Positions 33,204-45,324 of a stretch of 64,000 bases of DNA are shown in pieces. How positions within the stretch are numbered: the first letter of the stretch is position 1; each line of letters opens with the position of its first letter. The notes beneath the pieces were generated by a model. It was not told where the DNA came from, did not search any database, and worked only from the letters and a program-made list of their open reading frames with translations. The DNA is from Dictyophora rubrovolvata (taxonomy: Eukaryota > Basidiomycota > Agaricomycetes > Phallales > Phallaceae). Where the stretch lies: the NCBI GenBank assembly GCA_029959195.1, contig CP114121.1, positions 1,984,001 through 2,048,000 on the forward strand. Direction: 5' to 3'. Both the position numbers and the translations under genes were made by a program.

Positions 33204-34572
33204 TTATCTCCTGGGTATAGAACGACCCCACCCAGTAGGTTCCTGATCAGCGCTCAATACGACTGGTGTTTCACCATGAATGCTTTCCTGATCATTGTCG
33301 TCGGAACCGCGTTGTGCACTATGACGGCGCAAAATACCCATGCTACTATCCTCCGAGCTGATGTGCTCTCGAGGATTATATGTAGATGAGCGGGGAGTTT
33401 CATGGCCATGAAGGGAAAGGGACAATAGAGATGCTTTGGCAGTATCCCGCATCTGCAAGATATTTTGACGGAAGGCATTCTGTTCACGCCAATACTGAGT
33501 ACGCTTCTCACGCTCTTCCTCACGAGTTCTTCTGTGCAAAAGGTATAACCCGACCAAAGTCCCAACCATCCCTAGAGCATTATGATATATCTAGTGCATT
33601 TTTCTGCTGATAGAGATCATACGTACCGCCAATTATGCCCAAGCCTACGACAATGTATACCCAGATAGCGAAGCGTTTGGGTGCTTGAGGCGAAACACCG
33701 CAAGTGAGGTTGGGTAAACAATTGTTGGATTCGCACCTGGAGAAAAGAATCTTAGGACCAATCAAACAACGTGTTGAAACGAACCTACTCCTTATCTGCT
33801 GTACAGGTAGCGCCAAAGAGCTTTTGTTGGAGACAAACTTTCTGTGAAGCGTCGCAATACAAGTTGGGAACACAATTTCCGCTACAGACGAAAATATGAG
33901 TTCGGACGTGAAGATCAGGATTGAAAAAAAGAGCACATACCGGGATACGACATAAATGAATTCCTCATTGTTAGGTCCGAATGCGATATATGGCATCTGC
34001 TCTACGACGCAGGGTTGATTTATAGTTACATTGGCCCAACTTAATACGAATTTTAGTAGAAAGAAGTATTCGTATGAGAAAGAATATTTACAAGCATTGG
34101 AAGTTAATGCAGACGCTGCCGTTGTGATTAAAATTCTTGTCTGCGAGTTCCTTGAAATTAAGGGGAGGCGCACATTCATCTGAAAAGCCATTCAATATCT
34201 CTATGATCTGTGGTAATTTGCTAAGATATCAAACAGACCATCTCTATTTAATTGACAGGGACTTCCGACGGGGAGAAGGGTCTGACAAGCATCGCCTTCG
34301 TCGGGACAAAACTGACCAAGGGGACATTTTGGGGGAAGAGTAGCATCTTGAGAATAACCCAAAGGAAATTCGTCTTTCCGACAACCTTTGTCTTGACAGA
34401 ATCCTGAGCTACTACAGAATTGAGTATCACCACAGTCTCCTATGAGCTCATATGTGCCAATCTCCAGCTGATTGTGCACCTGAGAGCAATTTCCATTCAA
34501 ATTCTTGGTGTCAGCGGCGTAAACAAGCGTCCGAGAAAACAAAACAAAAAGGAGTGGGAGTTGAGATAACAT
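33204..34572 (-). CDS. Cysteine-rich single-pass membrane protein, function unknown
   Basis: About 400 aa in several exons. A signal peptide (MLSQLPLLFVLFSRTLVYA) opens an ectodomain with more than 20 Cys in short patterns (GDTQFCSSSGFCQDKGC, PLGQFCPDEGDACQ, VCINFQCL and ECESNNCLPNLTCG). A transmembrane helix near FAIWVYIVVGLGIIGGMVG follows, then LYLLHRRTREEEREK and a Ser-rich cytosolic tail ending GWGRSIPRR. This is a receptor-like or wall-sensor-like layout; no named family is recognised. The frame stays open upstream of 34572 to about 34845, so a longer N-terminus is possible. I chose 34572 because it gives a canonical signal peptide. Confidence 0.7.
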
Positions 34573-35088
34573 TAGAGCAGCAGACAGTGTAATGACAAGC
34601 TTCGTTGCCTCAAAAAGGCTCACTGGGCGCTTTTCTCTTTCACGTGTCACATCATGCATGCGACCGTGACATGCGATTAATTTATTGAAACCCTTCCTTT
34701 TTGCGAATGAATTGGTACGAAGACGTTTTATAACTTTCAATTCAATCTTTCTTTCCTTACGCATATTAGAAGAAAACCGAACCGAGGAAGTCCGCGATCT
34801 AGTATCAAGTCGAGGAGTATAATCCTTTGTTGCAGGAGTTGCCACTGCCCACGGTATTTATATACTATCTAATCTTAATAAAGCTCACTGTTAAAAATAC
34901 ACCGTGTTATCTTTTGATCTCATGAGGTCAAGCCGGCACATCCGAAACGGTGATGCATGATGCATGATGTATGACAAGTAGAAGACCCCGGCTATTATAT
35001 CTCTAAACGATTTGAATTACTGAATCATAAATAGGCTAGTTAAGGTGCGAGGCTATCAGGGATGAGCAAGAGTTACAACATGATTTTC
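34573..35088. other. Intergenic, short ATGCATG-type repeat
   Basis: About 515 bp between two minus-strand genes. Around 34950-34975 a GATGCAT-type unit is repeated three times. It includes the promoter of the Cys-rich protein and the 3' flank of the MFS gene. No gene seen. Confidence 0.4.
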
Positions 35089-37652
35089 TCACCGATGATG
35101 CCTAGCTACAAAACTCCTTGCGCGTTTGCCATATACATACTAGAAAATCCAAATGAGCTTACTCCAAGCCTATCTAAAACGAAAAGAAACATTTACCATA
35201 GGAATAGTCGTCATAATGCAAAGAGCAGACAATCCAGCAAGAATTCCGAAGGTTCGTAGTACACCCTGAAAAAGAAGGTAAACACGATGGGAACCTGTCA
35301 AAACAAAGTACTAAAATAACCATATTTGACACCCAGCTATTCGCGAATCTCGCGAATCCGTATAAAATAACATCCTTGACAAAATTTATAAGAGCAAAGC
35401 ATTCAGCGGTATTCTTTCGGTGCACGTCAATGATGTACGCGACTGCGCCGGTGGTGCCGATCCCTTGACCGACATTGATGATGGTAAACATCATCACAGG
35501 GCCCACTAAAGAATATAATCAGGGCACGTTAAAAAAGTTCAATCAGACAACATACTCCAATGAACATCATGTGGCGCCATCAAAGCCCATCCCATATACC
35601 CTAACGTATAATTATTCAGATACTATTCGAGTCGCGGATCATACTATTTTTCATACCGAATACTTGAAGGATGAACATTGGTATCAACAAAAACAGCCGT
35701 GATTCTGGTTCATATATGCCGTTATTTCTTCTTGCAAATTCCGTTGTTGCGTAGTCACATAATCTGATCATGCAGTCATTAGTCATTGGGGACAAAACTG
35801 AGAGCAAAAGCACTTACGGTCCAGAAACGACCGCCGCAACTATCGATCCTATGAGTGGTCCGATGGAGACTAGTCCCGTTTGCGATGCACTACGTTCGTC
35901 ACTAATATCCAGTTCTTGCAAAACAAGAAAAGTAAGCACCTGAAACGATACGGGGGTAGCGAAAAGACCGTCGCAGTGATTACATTCAAGACGTCTAGCC
36001 TAATCACATCATATTATGTATGTTGGCTCTTCACAAACAGGGGGATGAATAAATTACCAAACAACGGTTAATCCGTCTGTATATTTAATTTTTTTGAGTA
36101 AGGGCCCGATATCCGAGATAGATCTCCGACTTACAAATGAAAATCCCGTACCATACAACCGGACTGAGAAGGAATGGGAGCGGCTTCAAAAAGAGCTTGA
36201 ACAAACTGTCACGATGTACATATCCATTCCATGGAGATAGTTCCTTAAACAAGCCTTTTTTTGGGATTTCTACAGTCATAGTTACAGGTCCTAAATCATT
36301 TTTTTCGTCCAAGTTTTTGTTTTTCACATCGTTTTCAAGCACTGGACGAGAAGGCGTCCTGGGTTCAATGTCCGTTTCGAACTTGCTATCTCGATCATAC
36401 TATGTGAAACGTAAAAATGACACGCCAATATAACGTTGGAATAACGTACGGTCGTTTCTGGAACAAAGAAAACAATTCCAGCTGATAGGAAACCGAATGC
36501 GATTGTGATTAGCCTTTCATGAGGTGATTAGTCCTGAGGCTTGAACCAGAAAGGGGATTGACCAACCAAAAACAAAATCTCCACCCGAGTTTCGAATCAA
36601 TAATATAACCATTCACAATAGGTCCTATGTTAATACCAGCTGTAATAGCGAAACTCCAGATGGCAGTCCTTAGCCCTCTTTGGTGCACCTAGCGAGTTTT
36701 GTAGTTCATCGAACTTTGTTCTAATTCAGTTATATGCTACCCACAAAGTATACGTCCGCTATCGTTGCAGTCACGAGAGCTTCGAACGGTGCTTCTCCAA
36801 TCCCTTGAAACACGCGAGAGGCTGTGAAAGAATCGAGCCCTTGAGATAAGGCACTCCAAATGGAACAGCAAAATAGTATTAGCGCAGCCACGATATACAC
36901 GGGCCGGCGACCATATTTTACTGCCAACGGTGCCTAGAAAATGAATTAAAATGAAAAGAGGCTTGTGCTTGTGCAAACACTCTACTTGAACGAGCATAAT
37001 ACATCCCAAAGCAAGAATCAAAGTGTTGTTCTAATGTAATACATAGCTTTGATGAGCGAGTGAATGAGCGAGAAAACTGGCGCAAACCAGCTTACAGTGG
37101 CAGCCACAGTCTATCAAATCAATATCATTATTTTGTTGAATATGCTTTCGGTAAAATGTTTGAGGGACGTACATCGACAGAAACGCCCCATTCTTTAGAA
37201 AGTACCACAAATCCCGGATTGAGTAGATGTCCAATAGCACCTCTGGCGCATCCTTAATATTAGCATTCATACAGGGTTACAAAACAGAGGTAACCCACAC
37301 TAGTCCAGCTCCGAGGGACAAAATCCAGAAAATACATTCTTTGCGCCATCGAGGCCAATTTAGAGGGTCACGAGGATCATCAGAAGGCTGGGGGACAAGA
37401 ATTACACGGGAATCGACACTAGAAGTATAAAATTCATTCCCTTCTTTGAACTTATTAAAAAAAGAGTTTTTTTTTCACCTTTCCTTGCATCTTAAGAATG
37501 TTACACTTGCTTCCTCAGGTTGAACATGCAGTAATGAGACGGTGCCAGGAACCTATAATGTCGAAGAAAAAATTCGGATTTCGGAAAAGAACTTTGTTGA
37601 TAAAATCACCTACGTCTTTCAGATATTTGTCTTCCAATATTCCAAAGGGCAT
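35089..37652 (-). CDS. MFS transporter (DHA1/general-substrate type)
   Basis: Plasma-membrane proton-coupled transporter of about 530 aa. It is spread over about 18 small exons, so no long open frame exists, but every splice can be placed in frame. The start MPFGILEDKYLKDVPGTVSL and DDPRDPLNWPRWRKE are typical of this fungal MFS group. MFS motif A is APLAVKYGRRPVYIVAA, the motif-B/C region is ASRVFQGIGEAPFEALV, and GLRTAIWSFAITAGINIGPI follows. A cytosolic loop (ETDIEPRTPSRPVLEND) separates the two six-helix halves. The second half has SASQTGLVSIGPLIGSIVAA, VGQGIGTTGAVAYIIDV, and a tail ending KRARSFVARHHR. One exon (37096-37110) is only 15 nt. It is divergent from the TauD-type dioxygenase. 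The substrate is unknown. Confidence 0.85.
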
Positions 37653-37986
37653 AGTGATTGAATTTTATGTCAAGGGGTTATGAGGACCGCAGACAGCATA
37701 AAATTGAGGGAATTACACTATTTAACGAAATGACTTGACCAGTGTGAACGAAAAACCTAAAATCGAGCCAAGTGCTAGGAAAGAAAGTCAGCTGCTCGAG
37801 ATTCTTAACGCAGAGTATGGGAAAACTTGCCGAACTCCACCAAAGGAAGCTAGAAAGAAACGGAGTAAAGATTAACAATGTACGTAATAGAATTTCTAAG
37901 GGATGGGAATGGACACATATAAGAAGTATACAGGAGAGCCCCCTACCTAAGAACCCTCCAAGTAAATTCAGTGCTCAAGCTGAAAG
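37653..37986. promoter_or_regulatory. Shared divergent promoter of MFS and TauD-type genes
   Basis: A 334-bp interval between the two divergent start codons, small enough that both genes probably share control elements. I did not recognise a specific operator by eye. Confidence 0.45.
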
Positions 37987-39458
37987 ATGTCGACAACATT
38001 CAATCCTGAAGAGCTGGAAAAAATGACTCGTTCTCGATTATCGAAACCATTGCAATACTCAGGTTCATTGGACCGATTCAATTTTACGGAGGTAACACCG
38101 GTAATTGGACGACAATATGACAACGTGCAAATCAGAGAACTGTTGAACGCACCCAACTCAACAGAACTTCTTCAGGATCTAGCATACATAAGTAAGCGCA
38201 CGCAAAATATGGGATATTATCCGCCTAACAATCTTTAAGTCAGTCGCCGGGGTGTAGTGTTCTTTCGTAATCAAGTAGGATAATTTAAATCTTTGATAAT
38301 TTGTTAGAAAGGTACCTCTAAGCGCATCACAGAAATTGACCCTGGAAGAGCAGAAGCGGTTCGTAGATGTCATAAGCGATCTTAGTGGAAGACCATCAAC
38401 GTCGGGAGTGCACGTTCATCCTCTATTCCGGTCCCCGGACAACGAAGCTGTTGATGACGAGGGGAATTTCGACAATAATGGTGAAAGGCCCACCATCTTT
38501 CATATTGAATCAGAAAAGCTGATCCATAAACAGTATATGTGGTCTCCAATCGGGCACAAATCAAACTTTTTAAGGAGATGCCACATCGCAACACTGTTAC
38601 TGATGGAGCCGTTCATTGGCATACCGAGTAAGCGAAGCATTGTATTCAAGGAGATATAACCAGTTCAAACATGTCGCAGTCTTGCGTTTGAGCATATGCC
38701 AGCCGATTATTCATGCCTGATAATGAGGGTCGTTCCTCCTTCTGGTGGAGACACAGTACGTCGCGAGGACCCACACTATTCAAGACAATGTTAACAAAAG
38801 ATTTTTCAGCTTTGGTGTTCCGCTACAGCAGTATATGAGAAGATTTCACCCGCATATAGAAAGTTTTTAGAAACGCTCACGGCAACATTTGCGCAACCTG
38901 TTTTTGTAAAGTCGGCCGAAAGAGGAAATTACGAGATAATGTCGCCACGAGGTTCGCCTTTGAATTCCGGAACCGAGTTCTCAACGGTGCACCCAGTTGT
39001 AAGTGCGAAACATGTATGATCAGAACAGCGTCTAAAAGCAATGTGAAGGTGCGGACAAATCCTGTTACGGGTCTGAAATCCGTATTTGCGGTTGGCTTGC
39101 ATTGCGAAAAGATAAACGATGTGCATCCGTTTGAAAATCAGCAAATAAAGGATTATTTCGTGCAATTGATTACGAGAAACCATGATATCCAGGTGCGTTA
39201 CAAGTGGAATCCAAACGATGTAGCAATTTGGGACAAGTGAGTAACAAACAAGTGATAATAATGAAACCGGAGCTGAACAGTGCTGTGCAGTCGGTCTGTG
39301 TATCATGCAGCAACGTAAGTAAATTATGTTATTGGGAACTTCTCAGAATAAGCAAAATGAATGACTAAATCACATCCAGGCCAGACGTTGGGGATGGAGT
39401 TCGGTTCGGAAACAGGGTTACCACTGTTGGCGAAAAACCGTACTTGGCAGCGTATTAG
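37987..39458 (+). CDS. TauD/TfdA-family Fe(II)/2-oxoglutarate dioxygenase
   Basis: Non-haem iron dioxygenase of 345 aa. Nine exons: 37987-38191, 38240-38274, 38333-38480, 38534-38627, 38680-38755, 38810-38998, 39049-39236, 39291-39314 and 39380-39458, closing at 346 codons. The iron ligands are the HxD of VHWHTDLAFE and the distal His of RSVYHAATPD; the 2-oxoglutarate-binding Arg is expected in the last exon (GVRFGNRVTTVGEKPYL). Other family blocks are RRGVVFFRNQKLTLEEQKRF, RVVPPSGGDTLW and VHPVVRTNPVTGLKSVF. Fungal members (yeast JLP1-like) release sulfite from alkylsulfonates such as taurine, mainly under sulfur starvation, though other substrates exist. The MFS gene next door could supply the substrate; that is inference. 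Confidence 0.93.
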
Positions 39459-39858
39459 TAGTATGTAGCGGAAAACAGAATTGTTGAGGTTATGTTTCAA
39501 AGATAGTTATTATTGTGTTCCATGTTGATACAATTGAGACGAAAGTAGGTGTAGGAAAGAGCCAGAATCTTTGCCAACGGACCCAAGGACTCGAACAATC
39601 AGTGGAACGCAGGACTTCGGAATTATGTAAAAACACAGCTTGGGACTCCGTCGGAGATAGCCAAACTGTCGGATTCTTGTCTAATCGCGATTAGATAATT
39701 GTCCTTCTGACTTACATATTAGCGTGACTTTGCAAAGGACAACTTCAGTCCTTCACAACTTCACAGTCTATTCTTCTCTACTCACGCGTCAAGTTTGAAC
39801 ATTTCAATGGAGTACACGGAGGTTTGTAACAATTCCTGCTGTTTTGTATCAGACAGCA
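39459..39858. other. Intergenic, no gene seen
   Basis: About 400 bp holding the 3' end of the dioxygenase gene and the promoter of the F-box-like gene. Nothing else recognised. Confidence 0.4.
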
Positions 39859-41555
39859 ATGACTGACGAGTTTCCCGCCGATCAGTCCTTCACTGCCAGT
39901 AACGGAATTCCAAAGTTTCCCGTAGAAACTTGGGAAATGATCATGTCGCATCTATCAAGAGCTGGAGAGTTGTACAATGTCTCTCTCGCATGCCGCTATC
40001 TCAATTCCGTGGCTCGCAATCTTCTGTACAATCACTTATATTTGGATCCCAACCATTACGCTGTGCATACTCTTTCATTATTAGAAAACGACCCACAGTT
40101 GCGTCAACAGGTTCAAGAACTCTCTTTACTACCTCCTATAATGCGTAACATTCCTCAGGACGTTCAAGATAGCGCGGAGCACGCCTATCATCGTCTCAAT
40201 ATACCTTGCCCACCTCCTCCACCTGTTAATGCCAACGTGCGAGCATTACTATGGTCGCCATTGGGAATGGTATCAAATCCCCAACGCTCAGGAATACACG
40301 TGGATGCATGCGTTCGCCCCGTTTTCAACTATATTTCGCGTTTCAGCAATCTGCATTCACTCTATATTATAGGGGACTGCGTTCCAGCCGATTTCTTAGA
40401 ATGGGTTCTCCCCTTGCAGTCTCTCACCACTCTTGAACTCCGCGAGACGCAGATAGCTTCTAGTCTTCAAAGAATAATACCTGTAGCTCCCGTCCCACTT
40501 CGCCGTCTCGTAATCATCAAATGCTGGACTAAAGCTTACACCTTGGAAAACCCTGTGGCAGTCCATCTATGCGATGCTTTATTATCAAATTCCCCTCACT
40601 TAGTCCATCTATCCTTGGATAGTTTCATGGAACGCGCTGCCTACAATTTAATCTCAGAAATGCCGAACCCACCTGCTTTGAACTACCTCAGTTGCACTGG
40701 TGTCGGCTTGCAAGATCATGATAGTGTCATGCTCAGTCGCGTCTTTTCGTCTTTAGGAAACCTGACTACCCTAAATATTTCTCGGGTTCCTCGGGAACTT
40801 GGCCCCATCCTTCCTTTGCAGGCACTACCTAATTTAACTACAATCACAGGTCAAATTAGAACACTGACTGTCTTCATTCATGGACGGCGACCTCCTCGTC
40901 CCTTGAAAAATATAACCATCGTTGACTTTCCGACTTCAACCACTGGTGGAGTCTCCTGGGAATGTATTCTAGTAGGCTTCATCGAAGGCCTGTACCAGTT
41001 AAATTTGGATCTACAGCGTTTAACCTTCAATCTGGCGTCGTGGAGTGAAGATCTTTTTCTCTGCATTTGCCAATTGTTCCCAACGGTCAAGGAATTGAAA
41101 ATACAATTGGTGATAGGACCCGGTGTTGATGAGGTACTTTTAATTTTTTTGTTTGTTTTTTTTTGGTATACAGAGTTGAACATAAGTTTACTGAACGAAA
41201 TGCCCAGTACTTTAGAATTTCATTTGGTCCCCGCTTTTTACCCCGTCTAAATCGTCTGGAAGTCCTCCATATCTTCGAGAAGAACGTAAGATTTGCGAAT
41301 CACACGCGTTTGTGTTCCTGCCCCAAGGGAATACTGATCCCGGTACATCAACCTCTGAATTTGACCGAAGCTGATCGTGAAGAAATTGCAGAAACTCCAA
41401 TACACCTGCGTCGATGGGAAAAGATATGTCCTTCTTTAAGACAAGTTGCATTCAATCGAGAAATTTGGTGGCGAAGGAAGCCGACGGAAGCTGGAGGATG
41501 GTCATTAATGAACGAGTTGCTTCCGGAACTTACTTCTGAACCTGGAGGATTTTGA
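39859..41555 (+). CDS. F-box-like protein with LRR-like body
   Basis: About 550 aa in two exons, with an intron near 41121-41175. The N-terminal part FPVETWEMIMSHLSRAGELY leads to NVSLACRYLNSVARNLLYNH and LYLDP, an F-box-like segment typical of Agaricomycete proteins. The body has leucine-rich repeats in spirit (LTTLELRETQIASSLQRIIP, LVHLSLDSFMERAAYN, LTTLNISRVPRELGPILPLQ). The C-terminal exon ends with FGPRFLPRLNRLEVLHIFEK and a basic/tryptophan-rich patch (FNREIWWRRKPTEAGG). F-box proteins recruit targets to SCF ubiquitin ligases, and basidiomycetes hold large families of them; the target is unknown. The exact acceptor is uncertain: the coding frame after it is clear, but the GAGTT around 41174 allows two placements. 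Confidence 0.8.
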
Positions 41556-42055
41556 GTCAGTGACATGCGGGAATTGATTTTTTTTATTGAGATATATCTA
41601 TCCGTAATATTATCATATATACAAAGATGACAGGCACGGATAAAAATTGTACATTAAACCTCTTGGAACACGATTTATAATTTCAAAACGAAACTCCCGT
41701 TCAAGTACTATGCAATTATTATATCTCTGAACCAAATCATTTGAAATCAAGCATCTTGTCCGACAATCCCCTTTCCTGTCTGAAGCCAGAAAGACAAAGG
41801 AAAGGAGAATGTTCCCAAATGCCAGTCGGGACAATGAATAGCGTACAGCGTTTCTACGGCCAAAAAAAAAACCCCGACGTACAATTGAACTTGCGCCGAA
41901 CTCTAGGTTAGCTTATGTAAAAAAACCTCCAGAGCTTGCGGATCTGGGGTAGAATCGAGGGTAACCAGAACATCCAAATCTTGAAAAATAGACATAATTT
42001 ACAAACATATGAATGATTAATTATTGCAATTACGAGTTCAGTTGCAAGTACATAG
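41556..42055. other. Convergent 3' intergenic region
   Basis: About 500 bp between the F-box-like gene and HNH copy A. From about 41940 onward the sequence reappears at about 45215, so the duplication covers this 3' flank too. No gene seen. Confidence 0.5.
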
Positions 42056-43435
42056 TTATGGACCCGCTGCGACAGACGTTCTCCAATTCTCAATGTGCTT
42101 CTGGCGCTTTTGCTGTTCACCTCTATGCCTCTCTTTTGCGGCTTTGGAATTTCCCCAGAAGAAGAGCATGATATCATCTTCATCCCACTCTTGATTAGCC
42201 TCCTGCATTTGATCTTCAGAAGAGCCAGCCTGAGCTCCTTCACCTTGTCCTTCTCCCCCTCCTTCTCCACCTGCTTCCCGAAATTTGCGCTTTTTAGCAA
42301 GGTTCTCGCGATTTTCCCGGCTTGAAGTTTTGGAGGGGCCCATCGCGGGAGCTGCCACCTTAGGACGGAAACCGCCTGGACGATCAGAAATTATTGAGAG
42401 GTTCCGGCCCCAGCGCTTCACCGCAGTAGCCCCATAATTGTAGTTGAGCAATAGGCCCGACGGTTTGCGAAGTGCAGATGATGTCAAGAAAGTTGCATCG
42501 TTGTTATCTGGCATAATTGTTTGGCCGGCTGCTGTAACCGGTGGGTCAATATGCTGAAAGGTGTAGCGGGAGTTGGTCGGATAGCCGTGGCCCTCTGGAA
42601 GTGGCCACTGGCGTTGGTAGCGGGGTTCTACGTCATTTTCATTCAGGATGGCATTTGGTGTCTGCATGAAGCACACGTTAAAATGACATAATCAGGAGTA
42701 GTGGTTTAGATACCTTCAGAATCAAGGCACGTCTGTCGTCAAAGCAAATATGAATTTGTGGGATACATATCAGTCCGTTTTGAATATCATCAATACTTAT
42801 GTTAGGCGCTGGCTCATCATTGGGTCGATTGGCAACTATGTGTTGAATCCACTGGGAAATAATGAGTACTGTTACCCAAGAAGAAATGCTATATACCTCA
42901 TCTCCCTTGCGATGTGGAATTATATGAATTCCAGCCACAGGGTAATCAGTGCCAGTGAATACACAGACTACATCACGTTGGAGGAGGTTTTTACGGAAAT
43001 TGCCATCTCTCTGACTGCTCTCAGTTGAGTTGTATTGACTCCGGGCTTGGATGGCTTCAAGATCCACAGCGTATTTGAAGATGTCAGCTATTTGCAATGA
43101 CTAGCTTCAGGTCCCGGTAGTAGGTACTAGATAGAACATGAGGATAACACACCTGTATCTTCTGTACGATAATAATATGTTCCACGCTCTAGCAGCTGTC
43201 CACTAAATTCAACTCGTTGACGTTGATCATTCAGTAAGTCGCCGCTTCTCCCCAGAATACACCAACCCAGGTACGAGAGAAATTTCAGGTGTGAGTGAAA
43301 GTGGTTCTGGATAAAAGAAACTGGAATCTCAAGATAAAATTCATTTTCCGGTGGAGAATTCAGTGGCCGAGGGTGGCAAGGATATAACACTAGGTGTACG
43401 TGACCAACTGGAGGTTGTGGTCTTTCTATAGACAT
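42056..43435 (-). CDS. HNH-nuclease-domain protein, copy A
   Basis: A 410-aa protein, four exons: 43435-43151, 43100-42897, 42851-42714 and 42661-42056. The HNH_2-like core is VVCVFTGTDYPVAGIHIIPH followed by RKGDEWIQHI: a Cys/Gly turn, then the HIIP histidine region common to fungal HNH proteins. The N-terminus MSIERPQPPVGHVHLVLYPC precedes it. The C-terminal 200 aa holds a basic/acidic region (RENRENLAKKRKFREAGG) and a Gly/Glu run, ending ENWRTSVAAGP. Fungal HNH_2 genes are abundant and variable in Agaricomycetes, and their biological role is unclear. This copy has a near-identical paralogue at 45325-46710 in the same orientation. The first donor is GGT|GTG, atypical but conserved in both copies. 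Confidence 0.8.
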
Positions 43436-43844
43436 GGTCGTGAACAACGTCTTTTACGAGAACTTCGGGCTGCTGAGCCCGCACAAGCAGCCTGCAGACG
43501 GACGCGTCGGCCGGATTTGCCGCTGTCGCGGCTTCTTCTAATGGATGGATTAGTAAGCTGCGGCCTATGCATTCGAAGTATTTTTGTTCGACGGTCACCA
43601 GCGATCACCTACTATCTGTTGAGTTTGTTCAGTAAATTCCAGTGTTGTTCCAGCGAGTATAGCTTAGTGGCCTCGGAATCAGCCTTTACATTACGTCACC
43701 AGCGTTGTGCGTCACCTACAAGCTTGATCGACACAACCAGTCGTCCCCATTTTTCAACCCGTGTCCGCGCGACTTTTACTTATATTTTTGGTATGTATTT
43801 CAATACCACCGCGGAAAGATGACGAACTACATGGTCTGGCGCGT

Positions 43845-44856
43845 CTTTTATAATCGATGATGATGATCCTGATTTCGAGGGCGGTCGGAGTAAAGGACCT
43901 ACCAGCCATGGCAGCAAGATTCAAAAAAAATACTTAACAGAGGGCCCGGGACAAACGGGGGGGAAGGCTAAAGAAGTGTGTTTCAAGCTCTTTTGTTCGC
44001 AGATTTGACGCTTATATTCGATTTAGCAACCTTATGCATGAAAAGCTTCATATACGCGTTCTTGGGATGCAGTTCAAGAAGATGAAACTGAAAACTTACA
44101 ACACGCAGTCGACGATCTAATGGCGCATGAGAGGCTTGCTACCTTCAGCATCAATGATTCTTTCAAGTTCTTCACAGTCGAGATCCATACAAACCTATGC
44201 TAGCCATATGGGCATGGATATAATGACTGTTTTGAGCCGAACAACTATTGACACAGGTACACCGGGCTATGTTAGGTTTGGTGCGCTGCACATACAAGAG
44301 CGATGGATTTCAACTATGACGGACGAGCAATGGCATCAAGCCAGTCGGGTCTATAACAATATGAACACATTTATTCACCCAATGTACTACACTGGTCACC
44401 CTTTACCAATTGATCTCATTTGTCGAAACATTCAGGTACGCAAAAATTGCTGCCGCAAGTATGAAGACTCAGTGTGGCAATGGAGAGCAGAGGAACAACG
44501 TGAAGGTTTGAGAATAAATATTTCATATTGATTGTTTGTCTCACCACTGGTTGCAGCAATTTCAAGTTGGAAGCAGCAACAAACACTTGTAATACCAGAG
44601 CGGACTGTGACGATCTCGAAACAAGGTCGGCAGATGGAGGCAAAGATTTGTCAACGTTGTCGCAAACACGAGGATGGACAGGGCAAAGAAAACCATAAAC
44701 GCGATTTCTGTGAGGATGGATTTCCCATCTGGAATCGTGTTCCACACCCGCTTCCTGAGCTACAAGCCAACGGAATCAACAATCTGGGTTGGAGAGAAGA
44801 CCAGATACAAACCTTGAGGTTTTTGAAGCATTGGCGCGTCGTCCGGAGCGCTTGAG
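43845..44856 (+). pseudogene. Unidentified, probably broken gene between the HNH copies
   Basis: Several coding-like patches in the same direction: DDDDPDFEGGRSKGPTSHGS (from about 43857); DETENLQHAVDDLMAHERLA to SFKFFTVEIHTN (44087-44195); TGTPGYVRFGALHIQERWIS to MTDEQWHQASRVYNNMNTF (about 44250-44520); and KICQRCRKHEDGQGKENHKR to FLKHWRVVRSA (44640-44853). Frames change between them. Some changes can be introns, but I could not build a full model. No domain is recognised; the CQRCRKHEDG motif resembles a small metal-binding motif. The left end of this block is repeated after HNH copy B (about 46915-46985), so a fragment of the gene was copied with the duplication. Confidence 0.4.
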
Positions 44857-45324
44857 GCATTAAAACAAGTAATTCTTAAGGAGCTGAGGCCTATTGTTTT
44901 GAACCACATATTTTCAAAAAAAAAATTTCTATTTATGTTAGAAAAATGTTTTGAACGCGAACACATGTAGAGAATTAAATAACTTTATGAGCAGCTCCGG
45001 TGGGCGGAATGTCTAACGGTCTTGTTACATTGCTCGGATGGTCGGATGGAGATTGACTTAACCCGTGGTTAGAGGTTTGAATAACTTTGAAAAAATGGAA
45101 GGACTTACAAGCGAAATGTAGGCACATTCGGAAGCAGTATAGGGATTACTTTTTCAGCGCTACACACCACCATTTTTGAGGAAAAGGGGAGAGATGACCA
45201 TGCTGACAGAGGTGTAATTGGAAGGGTAACCAAAACATCCAGATTTTCTTGAAAAATAGACATAATTTACAAACATGTGAATGATTAATTATTGCAATGA
45301 CGAGTTCAGTTGCAAGTACATAGC

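Noticed and set aside
35089-37652. Calling the MFS gene a pseudogene
   Set aside because: The scattered short frames first suggested decay, but every junction can be spliced in frame with GT-AG sites and all MFS motifs are kept.
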